Below, one piece after another: positions 13,749 to 22,280 of a stretch of 24,917 nucleotides of DNA. A program made the translations under genes and the position numbers. This DNA is from Candidatus Falkowbacteria bacterium UBA2355 (lineage in GTDB: Bacteria > Patescibacteriota > Patescibacteriia > Patescibacteriales > Patescibacteriaceae), in contig DDTV01000021.1 in NCBI GenBank assembly GCA_002344425.1, positions 1 to 24,917 of the forward strand, written 5' to 3'. The notes under the pieces were generated by a model, which did no database searches, was not told the DNA's origin, and worked only from the letters and a program-made list of their open reading frames with translations. The stretch's first letter is position 1. Every line of letters starts with the position of its first letter.

Positions 13749-15878
13749 ATGAAACAAAAATATATTCTCGGCATAGTCTTAGTGGCAGTGATCGGCGCCG
13801 CCTTCATTTATTTGAATCTACGCGGTGAAAATACCGCTCCGTCGGATTCTACCGCCAATACTTTATCCGAAAAGATTGCCAAGCAATCGGTTTTGAAAAA
13901 ATTCTCCAGTCCTGAAGAAATGAAGGCTTTTTTTGCTGATCGCAGTGGCGCGTCGGCAACTTCAATGTCACTTAATCGAAGCGAAAGCATGGCCTTTGGT
14001 TTGGGCTCCGGCAGTAAAGATACGGCGCAGCCGACCGCCGGTTTTGGCGGAGGCGGCGGTTTTTCCGCTACTAACATCCAGGTGGCCGGCGTCGATGAAG
14101 CTGACATCGTTAAAACCGACGGTAATTTCATTTACCTCGTGACCGGAAAAAATTTAGTCATCGCTTCCAGCCTTGACCCTAAAGAAGCGGCAATCGTTTC
14201 AACCACTGTCTTAGCCAGCCGTCCGCAAGAGATTTATGTCAGCGGCGATAAATTGGTTGTTTTTGGTTTTGATGAAAGCGTTTATGCTAACGACGGACGC
14301 GCGATGATATATCCCATTAATCCGCGAGTCTTTTTGATGGTTTATGATATCAGCGACCGCGCCGCGCCCAAGGTTTTGAAGAGCTTGAGTTTCGAAGGCA
14401 ATTATACGGCTTCGCGTTTAATCGGTCAGCGGCTCTATTTCATTACAACGACATACAACTATTATCCCTTTGATGACTCAGCCATTGAAAAGCTGATGTC
14501 GAGCGGCGATGTGTTTTATATTGATACGCCTTCGGCTTATAACGCGACGACGGTCTCCTTAATTAAATTAGACGAACTCGAAGAGGCGCCGGCCGCGAGC
14601 ATTTATTTAATGCCGGCAGGGGAGAATGTTTACGCTTCGACTGAAAATCTTTATCTGACCTACACAAAATATCTAAGCGACTATGAATTGCGCATGACCG
14701 TTGCTCGCGAAATGATGTTTGGACGCTTATCGGACCGCGAACGCTCCCGCATCAACCAGATTAATTCAATTGACGGTGCGATTTTATCCGATGATGAAAA
14801 AGCCGCCAAGATCAATCAAGTCATCGAGTCTTATATCAACCGTTTGCCCGATGCCCAGCGCGACGGCATTCTCAATGAATTGAATCAGGAATTTACTCGC
14901 CGCTACGAAGCGCTTTATAAAGAATTGGAAATGACCGTTGTTCATAAAATAGCTTTTGACGGCGATAAGGTGGCTTACCGCGGTTCCGGAGAAGTTTCCG
15001 GAAGGATTCTGAATCAATTTTCAATGGATGAATTTGAAGGCAATTTCCGTATCGCAACAACGCGCGGCCAATCCTTCTTTATGCCTTTTCCGATTATTGT
15101 CGAAAAGATGATTGCCTTGCCCTCGGAACAGCGCCCTTCATATAACAATGTTTTTGTTTTGGATTCGGAAATGAAGCAAATCGGCGCTCTTGAAAATTTG
15201 GCTCAAGGCGAAAGAATTTATTCAGCTCGTTTTATGGGCAAAAGGGCTTATGTCGTTACCTTTAAACAAACCGACCCGCTTTTCGTAATTGACTTGAGCG
15301 ATGCGCGCTCGCCGCGCGTCGCGGGCGAATTGAAGATCCCCGGTTTCTCAAGTTATTTGCATCCCTATAATGAAACCGTCCTAATCGGCGTCGGCAAGGA
15401 AGCCGAGGATCGCGGCGATCAAGGCGTTGATACCAAGGGTCTTAAAATCAGTTTGTTTGATGTCGCTGATATGAGCGCTCCGAAAGAGATTGCTAATTTG
15501 CAAATTGGCGGACGCGGCAGCGATTCTTCGGTTCTCTACGATCATAAGGCCTTCTTGTTCTCGGCTGAAAAGAATTTGCTGGTTATACCGGCGACTTTAA
15601 CCGCGCCCAATTCAACCAACTATAATGTTGAATTTCAGGGAGCAATTGTTTTGCGAGTCAGTCCGACCGAAGTTAGCGAACGCGGTCGCATCGGTCATGA
15701 TTCAACCATTTCGATTCAGCGCAGTTTATACGTCGGCGATACGCTTTACACTCTTTCTCCCAACTTCATACAATCCAACAGCCTAGACAGTTTGGCGATA
15801 ATCAAAAAAATCGCCTTGCCGGCCGAGGCTATGCCGGAGAACAAACCGATGCCGGTTGATTTGCCGCTTAGCCGCTAG
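13749..15878 (+). CDS. Membrane-anchored beta-propeller domain protein
   Basis: 709 aa. A short basic start and one hydrophobic anchor (about residues 4-23) place the rest outside the membrane. A low-complexity linker with a Gly run (about 98-105) leads to the signature of the Beta_propel family (PF09826): NIQVAGVDEADIVKTDG (109-125). Later come SGRILNQFSMDEFEGNFRIAT and repeated blade-like strands to the C-terminus. A helical, charged insertion of about 80 residues (around 315-400, ELRMTVAREMM...) interrupts the propeller. Function of the family is not established; secreted propellers often bind ligands or act as scaffolds. The ATG at 13749, 4 bp past the previous stop, is chosen because it begins just before the anchor; the frame is open further upstream but overlaps the 108-aa gene. 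Confidence 0.85.
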   Translation: MKQKYILGIVLVAVIGAAFIYLNLRGENTAPSDSTANTLSEKIAKQSVLKKFSSPEEMKAFFADRSGASATSMSLNRSESMAFGLGSGSKDTAQPTAGFGGGGGFSATNIQVAGVDEADIVKTDGNFIYLVTGKNLVIASSLDPKEAAIVSTTVLASRPQEIYVSGDKLVVFGFDESVYANDGRAMIYPINPRVFLMVYDISDRAAPKVLKSLSFEGNYTASRLIGQRLYFITTTYNYYPFDDSAIEKLMSSGDVFYIDTPSAYNATTVSLIKLDELEEAPAASIYLMPAGENVYASTENLYLTYTKYLSDYELRMTVAREMMFGRLSDRERSRINQINSIDGAILSDDEKAAKINQVIESYINRLPDAQRDGILNELNQEFTRRYEALYKELEMTVVHKIAFDGDKVAYRGSGEVSGRILNQFSMDEFEGNFRIATTRGQSFFMPFPIIVEKMIALPSEQRPSYNNVFVLDSEMKQIGALENLAQGERIYSARFMGKRAYVVTFKQTDPLFVIDLSDARSPRVAGELKIPGFSSYLHPYNETVLIGVGKEAEDRGDQGVDTKGLKISLFDVADMSAPKEIANLQIGGRGSDSSVLYDHKAFLFSAEKNLLVIPATLTAPNSTNYNVEFQGAIVLRVSPTEVSERGRIGHDSTISIQRSLYVGDTLYTLSPNFIQSNSLDSLAIIKKIALPAEAMPENKPMPVDLPLSR

Positions 15879-15891
15879 TCTTAATTAATTT

Positions 15892-16644
15892 ATGGATTCA
15901 CGTTTTCTATTTCTTCCCACAGCGGTTTTTGCTTTAATCGCTTTATTGCTTTGGTGGCACTATCGACCGGCCGATTTCGGCATGATTATTATCGTTGCCG
16001 CTTTGGCAAATATTATGGCCGCTTGGTGGGTTATGAAAGCGAGGCGCGATTGGTTAAGTTTCGCTCTTTTGCCGGCTCTGCTCTTATGGAGCGCTTTGAC
16101 CTATGCTTTGATCATCAGCCAGCAATCGGTCGCTTGGACGATTTTGATTTTAACCGGCGCGGCTTTGATTGCTTATTGGCGCTTGGTTTATATGTACGCT
16201 TTCAAGCACGCGGCCTATCGTCCTTTCAGCCTCGAGCGCTTGAGCGGATATATAAGTTTTGTCACCGCCTTCTTTTCCGCTTCGGCGGCATACGGCTTGA
16301 AAACTTTTTTGGATTTGGCGACTTGGCAATTGACGGTGGGCATCGCTTTGGTTAATCTCGGTTTGGCCTATCAATGGATGTGGGTGCAAAAAGCCGAATG
16401 GAAGCATACCGGTTCTTACGCCGCGATGTTTGTTATCGCAACTGTTGAATTTTTTGTTGTTTTAAGTTTCTTGCCTTTTGACTTTAACATTCTCGGTTTT
16501 TTGCTGGCCTCGGTTTGGTACGCTTTGTCATATTTATCGAGCGCGCAAGCCGCCGGGCAGTTGAGTTCGAGCAAATGGCGCTTGATAATCGCCTTGGTCT
16601 TAGCGGCCTGGTTTATCGTCCTGCTGACAGCGCGCTGGTTTTAA
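15892..16644 (+). CDS. Polytopic membrane protein, unknown
   Basis: 250 aa, almost entirely hydrophobic, with eight or nine predicted transmembrane helices (about residues 5-22, 28-48, 55-75, 80-100, 118-137, 141-160, 173-193, 198-216, 228-247). Rich in Trp and Ala. There are no obvious transporter or enzyme motifs, and the loops are short, so it looks like an integral bundle rather than an anchored enzyme. I do not recognise the family. It lies between two envelope-facing anchored proteins (beta-propeller and HtrA-like), so a role in the cell envelope is the best contextual guess. Confidence 0.7.
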   Translation: MDSRFLFLPTAVFALIALLLWWHYRPADFGMIIIVAALANIMAAWWVMKARRDWLSFALLPALLLWSALTYALIISQQSVAWTILILTGAALIAYWRLVYMYAFKHAAYRPFSLERLSGYISFVTAFFSASAAYGLKTFLDLATWQLTVGIALVNLGLAYQWMWVQKAEWKHTGSYAAMFVIATVEFFVVLSFLPFDFNILGFLLASVWYALSYLSSAQAAGQLSSSKWRLIIALVLAAWFIVLLTARWF

Positions 16645-16652
16645 GCTACAAT
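16624..16652 (+). promoter_or_regulatory. Promoter of the HtrA-like/pgk segment
   Basis: CTGACA (16624-16629), 17-bp spacer, TACAAT (16647-16652), within and just past the end of the preceding gene. The predicted start near 16659 leaves 1-2 nt before the ATG at 16661, so a near-leaderless message. Confidence 0.55.
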
Positions 16653-16660
16653 ATAAACCT

Positions 16661-17761
16661 ATGAAGATCGCTGAATCATATAAGTTTTGGTTCATCTTAA
16701 TCGGAATTCTATTCGCCGCTTTTTTCGGCGGAATTTTGGGCAACTGGGTTTTTATTTATTTGCTTGATAAGTATTACGGCATTCCCGGAGGCAATTATTT
16801 GGCGGCGCCGACTTCTTCGTCGGTAATCGTGCGCGACGCTAAAAAAGTAATTGTCGAACAGGATAATCGAATCGCCGCCACCGTTGCTTCGGCTGATCGC
16901 GGCATGGTCAGAATTTTCAAGCGTAACGCGAACGGAATTTATCAAATCAAGGATGCCGTCGCGACCGCCGCGGTAATGACCAGCGACGGTTGGATAGTGA
17001 CGCCGTCCCGACTGACGCCTGCCGCCAACAATTCATTCGACGCTTATGAAGCGGTCAGCGCCGACCGTCGCCGTTTTTCAATTGAAAAAATAGAGATTGA
17101 TTCGGTCAGCGGCCTGTCCTTCATTCGTCTAGCTCGAGCGCAAAATCTTTCAGTCAGCGGTTTTATTTCCAGCGCGCAGTTGTCGGTCGGACAAACATTA
17201 ATTTCGATTGCGCCCGATTCTTCGATTGAAGTCGGACGTTTATCGCGCCAAACTCCGGTTGTTCGCGCCAGCGAAGGCCAGCCGACGACCTTGCTGGTCA
17301 GCGACTTTACGCCGCGCGGCGCTTACTTTTTTGATGCCGCGGGGCAGATGGCCGGACTTTCCGATGGAAAAACAATTTTTGCGATGGACTCAATCCAAAG
17401 CGTTTTGGAAAATCTCTTAACCGAAGGAAAAATCGAGCGGTCTCGACTCGGCGTCCATTTTCTCAATCTTTCCCAAGCTTTAGCCTCTGGCAATGAAACA
17501 GGAATTTTATTAACGGCTCTTGATGCCGAACACGGCGCGGTTATACCGAATAGTCCGGCCGATCGAGCCGGGCTTAGAGCCGGCGATATTATTACGGCGA
17601 TTGATGAAACGGCTTTGAATGAATTTTCGAGTTTCCCTTCGCTCTTGCAGGAATATCGACCCGGCGAACAAATCATTCTTTCGGTCAAACGCGGCACCGA
17701 AACATTAAATGTCTCCATAACGCTTGATGCCTATGAAGCTTCTGTCAATCAGAAACAATAG
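16661..17761 (+). CDS. HtrA-like anchored PDZ protein lacking the catalytic triad
   Basis: 366 aa: membrane anchor (about residues 9-35), an extracytoplasmic linker, a trypsin-like fold (about 75-255) and one PDZ domain (about 260-358, with GVHFLNLS, SPADRAGLRAGDIITAID and LLQEYRPGEQIILSVKRG). The layout matches DegP/DegS/HtrA. However, the His site (usually TNxHV) reads TPSRL (114-118). The Asp site is DSVSGLSFIRL (147-157), where the triad Asp cannot be aligned with confidence. The Ser loop (usually GNSGGPL) reads TPRGAYFF (217-224). I infer a pseudoprotease that keeps the PDZ peptide-binding function, e.g. a sensor or scaffold. The 3' end overlaps pgk by 29 bp. Confidence 0.8.
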   Translation: MKIAESYKFWFILIGILFAAFFGGILGNWVFIYLLDKYYGIPGGNYLAAPTSSSVIVRDAKKVIVEQDNRIAATVASADRGMVRIFKRNANGIYQIKDAVATAAVMTSDGWIVTPSRLTPAANNSFDAYEAVSADRRRFSIEKIEIDSVSGLSFIRLARAQNLSVSGFISSAQLSVGQTLISIAPDSSIEVGRLSRQTPVVRASEGQPTTLLVSDFTPRGAYFFDAAGQMAGLSDGKTIFAMDSIQSVLENLLTEGKIERSRLGVHFLNLSQALASGNETGILLTALDAEHGAVIPNSPADRAGLRAGDIITAIDETALNEFSSFPSLLQEYRPGEQIILSVKRGTETLNVSITLDAYEASVNQKQ

Positions 17762-18740
17762 CTCCGCGCTTAAAGGTAAAAGGATTTTATTGCGCCTTGA
17801 TCTTAATGTTCCGCTCAAGGGCAGCCGCATTGCCGACGATTACAAATTAACCAGCGTCTTGCCGACGCTGCGTTATTTATTGCGCCTAGGTTGCCATATC
17901 GTCATCGTAACGCATTTGGGAGACGGCCGGCCTTCGGTTAAACCTTTGGCGCAATGGCTGAGCCGAAAGTTGAAAGTAACGGTGCCGATTTTTAAAAAAA
18001 TAAATCCGCTCAAACCGGTCAGCGGTTTGGCCATGCTTGAGAATATCCGCCGTTTCAAGGGCGAGTTAACTAACAGTGCCGCCTTTGCCAAAGAGCTGGC
18101 GAGTTTGGCTGAAGTTTATGTCAATGACGCTTTTGCCGTTTCGCATCGCGCTCAAGCTTCAGTAGCGGCGGTCAAAAATTATTTGCCCGCTTATGCCGGA
18201 CTTTTATTGGCTGAAGAAATAAAACATTTGGAGCGTGCTAAAAATCCCCGTCGTCCTTTGGTTTTGATTATGGGCGGCGCTAAGGTAAAAACCAAACTGC
18301 CTTTATTAAAAGCCTTGGCGTCTCGCGCCCAAGCCGTCTTAATCGGCGGTCAGCTGGCCAATGAATTGATGGGCAAAAAATTGCCGTTTAAGAATATTGT
18401 ACTGCCGCGCGATGGACGGCCGCAGTTAAAAAAGATGTTGGACATCGGACCGCTTACGGTAGCTGAATTCATTGTCCGTTTATCAAAGGCCAAAACTATT
18501 ATTTGGAACGGCCCCTTGGGCATGTTTGAGAATAAAATTTATAGCCGCGGCAACCGAGCGATCGCTCGCGCAGTCGCCAAGCTCACCAAGGGCGGCGCTT
18601 TTTCTTTGATTGGCGGCGGCGAAACTTCGGCTTCGGTGGGAAATTTGAAATTCAGCTGGGTGTCGACCGGTGGAGGCGCAACCTTGGCATATTTAAGCGG
18701 ACAGACAATGCCCGGTTTGGATAAATTAATAAAGTCTTAA
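17733..18740 (+). CDS. pgk: Phosphoglycerate kinase, compact form
   Basis: Interconverts 1,3-bisphosphoglycerate + ADP and 3-phosphoglycerate + ATP. Only 335 aa against about 390-400 usually; the missing part is mainly the segment between GGQLANELMG and DIGP in the nucleotide-binding domain. Catalytic and substrate residues look kept: RLDLNVPL (21-28), HLGDGRP (a two-residue-longer form of HLGRP), LENIRRF (103-108), NDAFAVSHRAQAS (131-143), GGAKVKTKL (181-189), NGPLGMFE (259-266), GGGETSASV (294-302), STGGGATL. The ATG at 17733 is preferred over ATG 17727; it yields the usual MKL-x-SIRN start and overlaps the upstream gene by 29 bp. Followed after 3 bp by the iPGM relative. Confidence 0.93.
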   Translation: MKLLSIRNNSSALKGKRILLRLDLNVPLKGSRIADDYKLTSVLPTLRYLLRLGCHIVIVTHLGDGRPSVKPLAQWLSRKLKVTVPIFKKINPLKPVSGLAMLENIRRFKGELTNSAAFAKELASLAEVYVNDAFAVSHRAQASVAAVKNYLPAYAGLLLAEEIKHLERAKNPRRPLVLIMGGAKVKTKLPLLKALASRAQAVLIGGQLANELMGKKLPFKNIVLPRDGRPQLKKMLDIGPLTVAEFIVRLSKAKTIIWNGPLGMFENKIYSRGNRAIARAVAKLTKGGAFSLIGGGETSASVGNLKFSWVSTGGGATLAYLSGQTMPGLDKLIKS

Positions 18741-18743
18741 ATT

Positions 18744-20264
18744 ATGACTTCATCAGTCAAGCGTTCGCGTCCAAAACCGATTACTCTTATTACCATCGAG
18801 GGCCTTGGCTCAGCGCCGGCCAGCGAAGGTAATTTAGTAAGTCGAGCTAAGACGCCTTACTTCGAGCGTTTGGCCGGTGATTATCCGGCCGGTTTATTAT
18901 CGGCCACCAAAGAAAGCGAGAGCGGGCACGGCGTTATCGGCTTGGGACGCAAACAAGTTGATATTTTTGAAATGATTAACGACTCTTTGCCGAAAAAAGC
19001 ATTTTGTGAATTGAATTCATTTAAAAAATTAATAGAAGATTTGCGCCCAGCTCGCCGCCTTCATTTGATGGGCTTATTGTCTACTGCCGAAGAAGAAGCA
19101 TCTTTGTCTCAGCTTGAAATCTTGTTAAAAGAAATAAGACGGGAATTGCCCGACTTAGAACTGGTTTGGCACATTGTCCTAGACGGTCGCGTTGCCGCGC
19201 CGACCGCGGGCGAGCGTTTGTTGCGAGATTTGGAAAAAAATTTAAAGCAGCTCGGCAACTGCCGATTGGCGACGATCATCGGGCGTTTCTACGCGCTTGA
19301 TAACCGTTATAATTCGATTCGAACCGAAAAGGCCTTGCGGCTTTTGATTGCCGGCGAAGGTCGCCTTATTGAAAACCCCTCCAGCGCCGCCGCCGAATCT
19401 TATGAAAAGAAAATTTTTGATGAAGAATTCTCTCCTTCAATACTCGGCGACGCAAAACCGGTTGAGGAAGGGGAGACAATTTTATTTTGGAATCATAGCG
19501 GCCGCGCCTTTGCCGCCTTGATCGGCGCCTTGAAAAAAGCCAAGCCTTCATTGAATTTGGTAACTTTAAGCGATTACGGTGTTGGCGCCTTAGCCAGGAA
19601 TCTATTTTCTCTGCCCGAGCCCAAAGCTTCGCTCGGCAGTGTTATCGCTAACCACGGTTTGCGACAATTGCGTTTGGCCGATTCGGGCGCCTTTCCCGGA
19701 ATTTCTTTATGGTTGGACGGAGGTCTATCGGTTAATGAGGGGATTGATCGGCGACTTGTGCCGATTTCCAGCGCTTTGCCGATTGGCGAAGCCATGGTTG
19801 ATTCGATTATTGAAACCCGCAAAGCTTTTATAGAAGCGGTTCATAACGGACATTATGATTTTATTGCCGTCGGCTTTTCACAGCTTGATGTTTTGGCGCA
19901 TCGCGGTTTAGAAAACGAATTGATTGCCTGTTTGGAAGAATTGGATAATTCTTTGCGTTTAATGATGGAAGCTTTGGAACGCACCGGCGGCGCGGCACTC
20001 ATAACTTCTACGCACGGCTTTGTCGAGCGCTTGATCGATCCGAGCATTGGCACCGTTTCCAAAAAACATTCAAACAATCCGGTTCCGCTTTATATAATCG
20101 GCCGACGTTTTCAAGGTTATAATCTCGGTTGGCCGGAGGCGGTCGGCGGAGATTTGAGCATGCTTAATCCAATCGGCACTTTGGCCGATATCGCTCCGAC
20201 GATTTTAAGATTGGCCGCCCTGACAGTTCCTAAGGAAATGACCGGCCGCAACCTAATCAAATAG
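18744..20264 (+). CDS. Divergent phosphoglycerate mutase (iPGM-like), alkaline phosphatase superfamily
   Basis: 506 aa, full length for cofactor-independent phosphoglycerate mutase, and placed right behind pgk. The fold signatures remain: SEGN, SGHGVIGLGR, GRFYALDNR, LADIAPTIL, MTGRNLI. Many active-site positions differ. The first metal Asp (DGWG) is Glu19 (EGLG). TADHGN is TSTHGF, so that Asp is Thr423. The SDGGVHSH substrate loop is STAEEEAS (113-120). DGRD is DGRV (147-150), and the region of the catalytic Lys (ETEKY) is DSGAF. Kept are the nucleophile-equivalent Ser58, D382, H386, H424 and H442. Either a highly divergent mutase or a repurposed superfamily member. Confidence 0.78.
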   Translation: MTSSVKRSRPKPITLITIEGLGSAPASEGNLVSRAKTPYFERLAGDYPAGLLSATKESESGHGVIGLGRKQVDIFEMINDSLPKKAFCELNSFKKLIEDLRPARRLHLMGLLSTAEEEASLSQLEILLKEIRRELPDLELVWHIVLDGRVAAPTAGERLLRDLEKNLKQLGNCRLATIIGRFYALDNRYNSIRTEKALRLLIAGEGRLIENPSSAAAESYEKKIFDEEFSPSILGDAKPVEEGETILFWNHSGRAFAALIGALKKAKPSLNLVTLSDYGVGALARNLFSLPEPKASLGSVIANHGLRQLRLADSGAFPGISLWLDGGLSVNEGIDRRLVPISSALPIGEAMVDSIIETRKAFIEAVHNGHYDFIAVGFSQLDVLAHRGLENELIACLEELDNSLRLMMEALERTGGAALITSTHGFVERLIDPSIGTVSKKHSNNPVPLYIIGRRFQGYNLGWPEAVGGDLSMLNPIGTLADIAPTILRLAALTVPKEMTGRNLIK

Positions 20265-20267
20265 TTT

Positions 20268-21896
20268 ATGGTACCCTCGACTCTCCGCCGTTTCTTCGCC
20301 ACTCCGGCTTCCAGTGTAGCTTCAGCCGCTTTTATTATCGGCCTCTTGTCTATTGCCAGTCGTTTGCTAGGCATTGTGCGAGATCGTATTCTAGCTTCCA
20401 GTTTCGGCGCCGGCACGACGCTTGATATGTATTACGCCGCCTTCCGTTTGCCGGATTTGGTTTTCAATTTGTTGGTTTTGGGCGCTTTGTCAGCCGGCTT
20501 TATTCCGGTATTCGCCAAATTGGCGGCTGAAAAAAATCAGCGTCAAGCGGCTTGGCATTTGGCTAATAATATTTTTCATACTCTTGCCTTTGCCCTGATT
20601 ATTATTTGCGGATTGGGCATAATTTTTTCGCCGGCTTTAACGCAATGGATTGCGCCTGGTTTCAAGGCCTCGGAGCGGGAAACGATTTCTATCTTGACTC
20701 GGATTATGTTTCTCTCGCCCTTTTTTCTCGGTCTCTCGAGCATAGCCGGCAGTATCTTGCAGTCCTTTCATAAATTTTTCGTTTATTCATTGGCTCCGGT
20801 TTTATACAATCTAGGCATTATCGCCGGCGTAGTTTTTTTCGTGCCTGACTACGGTATTTACGGCTTGGCTTGGGGAGTGGTTCTCGGTTCGTTGGTTCAT
20901 TTCGCAATTCAGCTGCCCGCCTTGGCCAAATTGGGTTTTCAATACCGTTTTATTTTCAATCTGCGCGACCGGGCGCTGCGTTCGGTTTACGCGATGATGA
21001 CGGCGCGAACTTTGGGATTGGCGATTACGCAATTGAATTTGATTGTCATAACTATTTTAGCTTCTGGTTTGGTTGAAGGCTCGTTGGCCGTTTTTAATCT
21101 CGCCAACAATTTGCAATCTTTTGCCATCGGCATCTTCGGCATTTCTTTCGCGGTCGCGGTTTTTCCGCTTTTGTCGACGGCCGAGTCCGATGAAGTTTTT
21201 ATCAATCGTTTTTCTAAAACTTTCCGACAAATTCTATTTTGCATTATTCCCGCTACGGTCGTTTTGATTATTTTGCGCGCCCAAATAGTTCGCGTTATTT
21301 TAGGCAGCGGCAACTTCGGTTGGGAAGACACCATTATGACCATCGATACGGTCGGTTATTTTGCGCTTTCGCTTTTTGCGCAAGCGACGATTCCTTTGCT
21401 GGCGCGCGCCTTTTACGCTCGACATGATTCTAAAACGCCTTTTTACGTCGGACTTTTTTCCGCTGTCGCCAACGTCGCGCTGTCCGTTTATCTCGCTCCG
21501 AGCTTGGGCGTCGCCGGTTTAGCCCTGGCTTTTTCCGCCGGCATGATTTTAAATTTCTTATTGCTCTTTATTATTTTGCATCGCCGGCTGCGGAGCTTGG
21601 ACGAGAAAAGAATTATCGTTTCAATCGCCAAGTGTTCGGCCGCGGCCATAGGAATGGCCGTGACCATTCAGGCAATGAAATTGCTGATTTGGCCCTATGT
21701 TGATATGACTCGTTTTTGGGGAATTTTACTGCAAGGTTCTTTGGCCGGACTTTTCGGCTTACTCGTATATTTCGCGGTTTGTTCCTTGTTGAAGAGCGAA
21801 GAGTTCAATGAATTGTGGTCCGCGACCAAAATCAAACTCTTTGATTCAGCCAAGAAACTCAAGAGCGACGACCAAGGCGAAGTGCATGGTATTTAA
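20268..21896 (+). CDS. murJ: Lipid II flippase MurJ (MviN)
   Basis: Flips the undecaprenyl-linked peptidoglycan precursor across the inner membrane. 542 aa with about 14 hydrophobic helices of the MATE-like/MOP fold. Family signatures: SRLLGIVRDRILASSFGAG near residues 28-45, DMYYAAFRLPDLVFNLLVLGALSAGFIPVFA near 52-80, and AFYARHDSKTPFYVG around residue 390. It starts 3 bp after the iPGM-like stop, with no Shine-Dalgarno site, and lies in the long plus-strand cluster. The C-terminal 20 residues are charged and cytoplasmic. Confidence 0.94.
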   Translation: MVPSTLRRFFATPASSVASAAFIIGLLSIASRLLGIVRDRILASSFGAGTTLDMYYAAFRLPDLVFNLLVLGALSAGFIPVFAKLAAEKNQRQAAWHLANNIFHTLAFALIIICGLGIIFSPALTQWIAPGFKASERETISILTRIMFLSPFFLGLSSIAGSILQSFHKFFVYSLAPVLYNLGIIAGVVFFVPDYGIYGLAWGVVLGSLVHFAIQLPALAKLGFQYRFIFNLRDRALRSVYAMMTARTLGLAITQLNLIVITILASGLVEGSLAVFNLANNLQSFAIGIFGISFAVAVFPLLSTAESDEVFINRFSKTFRQILFCIIPATVVLIILRAQIVRVILGSGNFGWEDTIMTIDTVGYFALSLFAQATIPLLARAFYARHDSKTPFYVGLFSAVANVALSVYLAPSLGVAGLALAFSAGMILNFLLLFIILHRRLRSLDEKRIIVSIAKCSAAAIGMAVTIQAMKLLIWPYVDMTRFWGILLQGSLAGLFGLLVYFAVCSLLKSEEFNELWSATKIKLFDSAKKLKSDDQGEVHGI

Positions 21897-21901
21897 TTTT
21901 C

Positions 21902-22216
21902 ATGTCCGATACTAAATTTATAAAAGTAGCCGAAGACTTTGTTTGCGAACATTGCGGCGCAAAGGTGGCGGGCGACGGTTATACCAATCATTGTCCGCAC
22001 TGCCTCTGGTCCAAACACGTCGACATTAATCCTGGCGACCGCGCGGCGATTTGCCAGGCGCTGATGGAGCCTATCGGGCTCTTGGTAAGTAAGGAGTGGA
22101 TTATTGTCCATCGTTGCCTAGGTTGCGGCAAAATCATAAAAAATAAGACCTCTGAGAACGACAACCACGATCAATTGGTTGTTTTGGCTAATAAAGTCTT
22201 ACCGAATATTAGCTAA
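21902..22216 (+). CDS. RNHCP-domain zinc-ribbon protein
   Basis: 104 aa, matching the RNHCP family (PF12647), small proteins of unknown function with clustered cysteines. Visible: FVCEHCG (C15, C18), the signature NHCPHCLWSKHVD (C31, C34) followed by PGDRAAICQALMEPIG, a strand WIIVHRCLGCG (C72, C75), and an N-rich NDNHD tail. The Arg of the eponymous RNHCP is Thr here (TNHCP). Three Cys pairs suggest zinc binding. It starts 5 bp after murJ and is the last gene before rnpB. Confidence 0.88.
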   Translation: MSDTKFIKVAEDFVCEHCGAKVAGDGYTNHCPHCLWSKHVDINPGDRAAICQALMEPIGLLVSKEWIIVHRCLGCGKIIKNKTSENDNHDQLVVLANKVLPNIS

Positions 22217-22244
22217 TTTTAAGCAAAATTCGATTCATTTCGGC

Positions 22245-22273
22245 TTGACTTTTGTAAGACGCTTCAATATAAT
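22245..22273 (+). promoter_or_regulatory. Strong promoter of rnpB
   Basis: TTGACT (22245-22250), 17-bp spacer, perfect TATAAT (22268-22273). The predicted start near 22280 coincides with the 5' base of the extended P1 helix (22281). Confidence 0.85.
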
Positions 22274-22280
22274 ATGGTAT

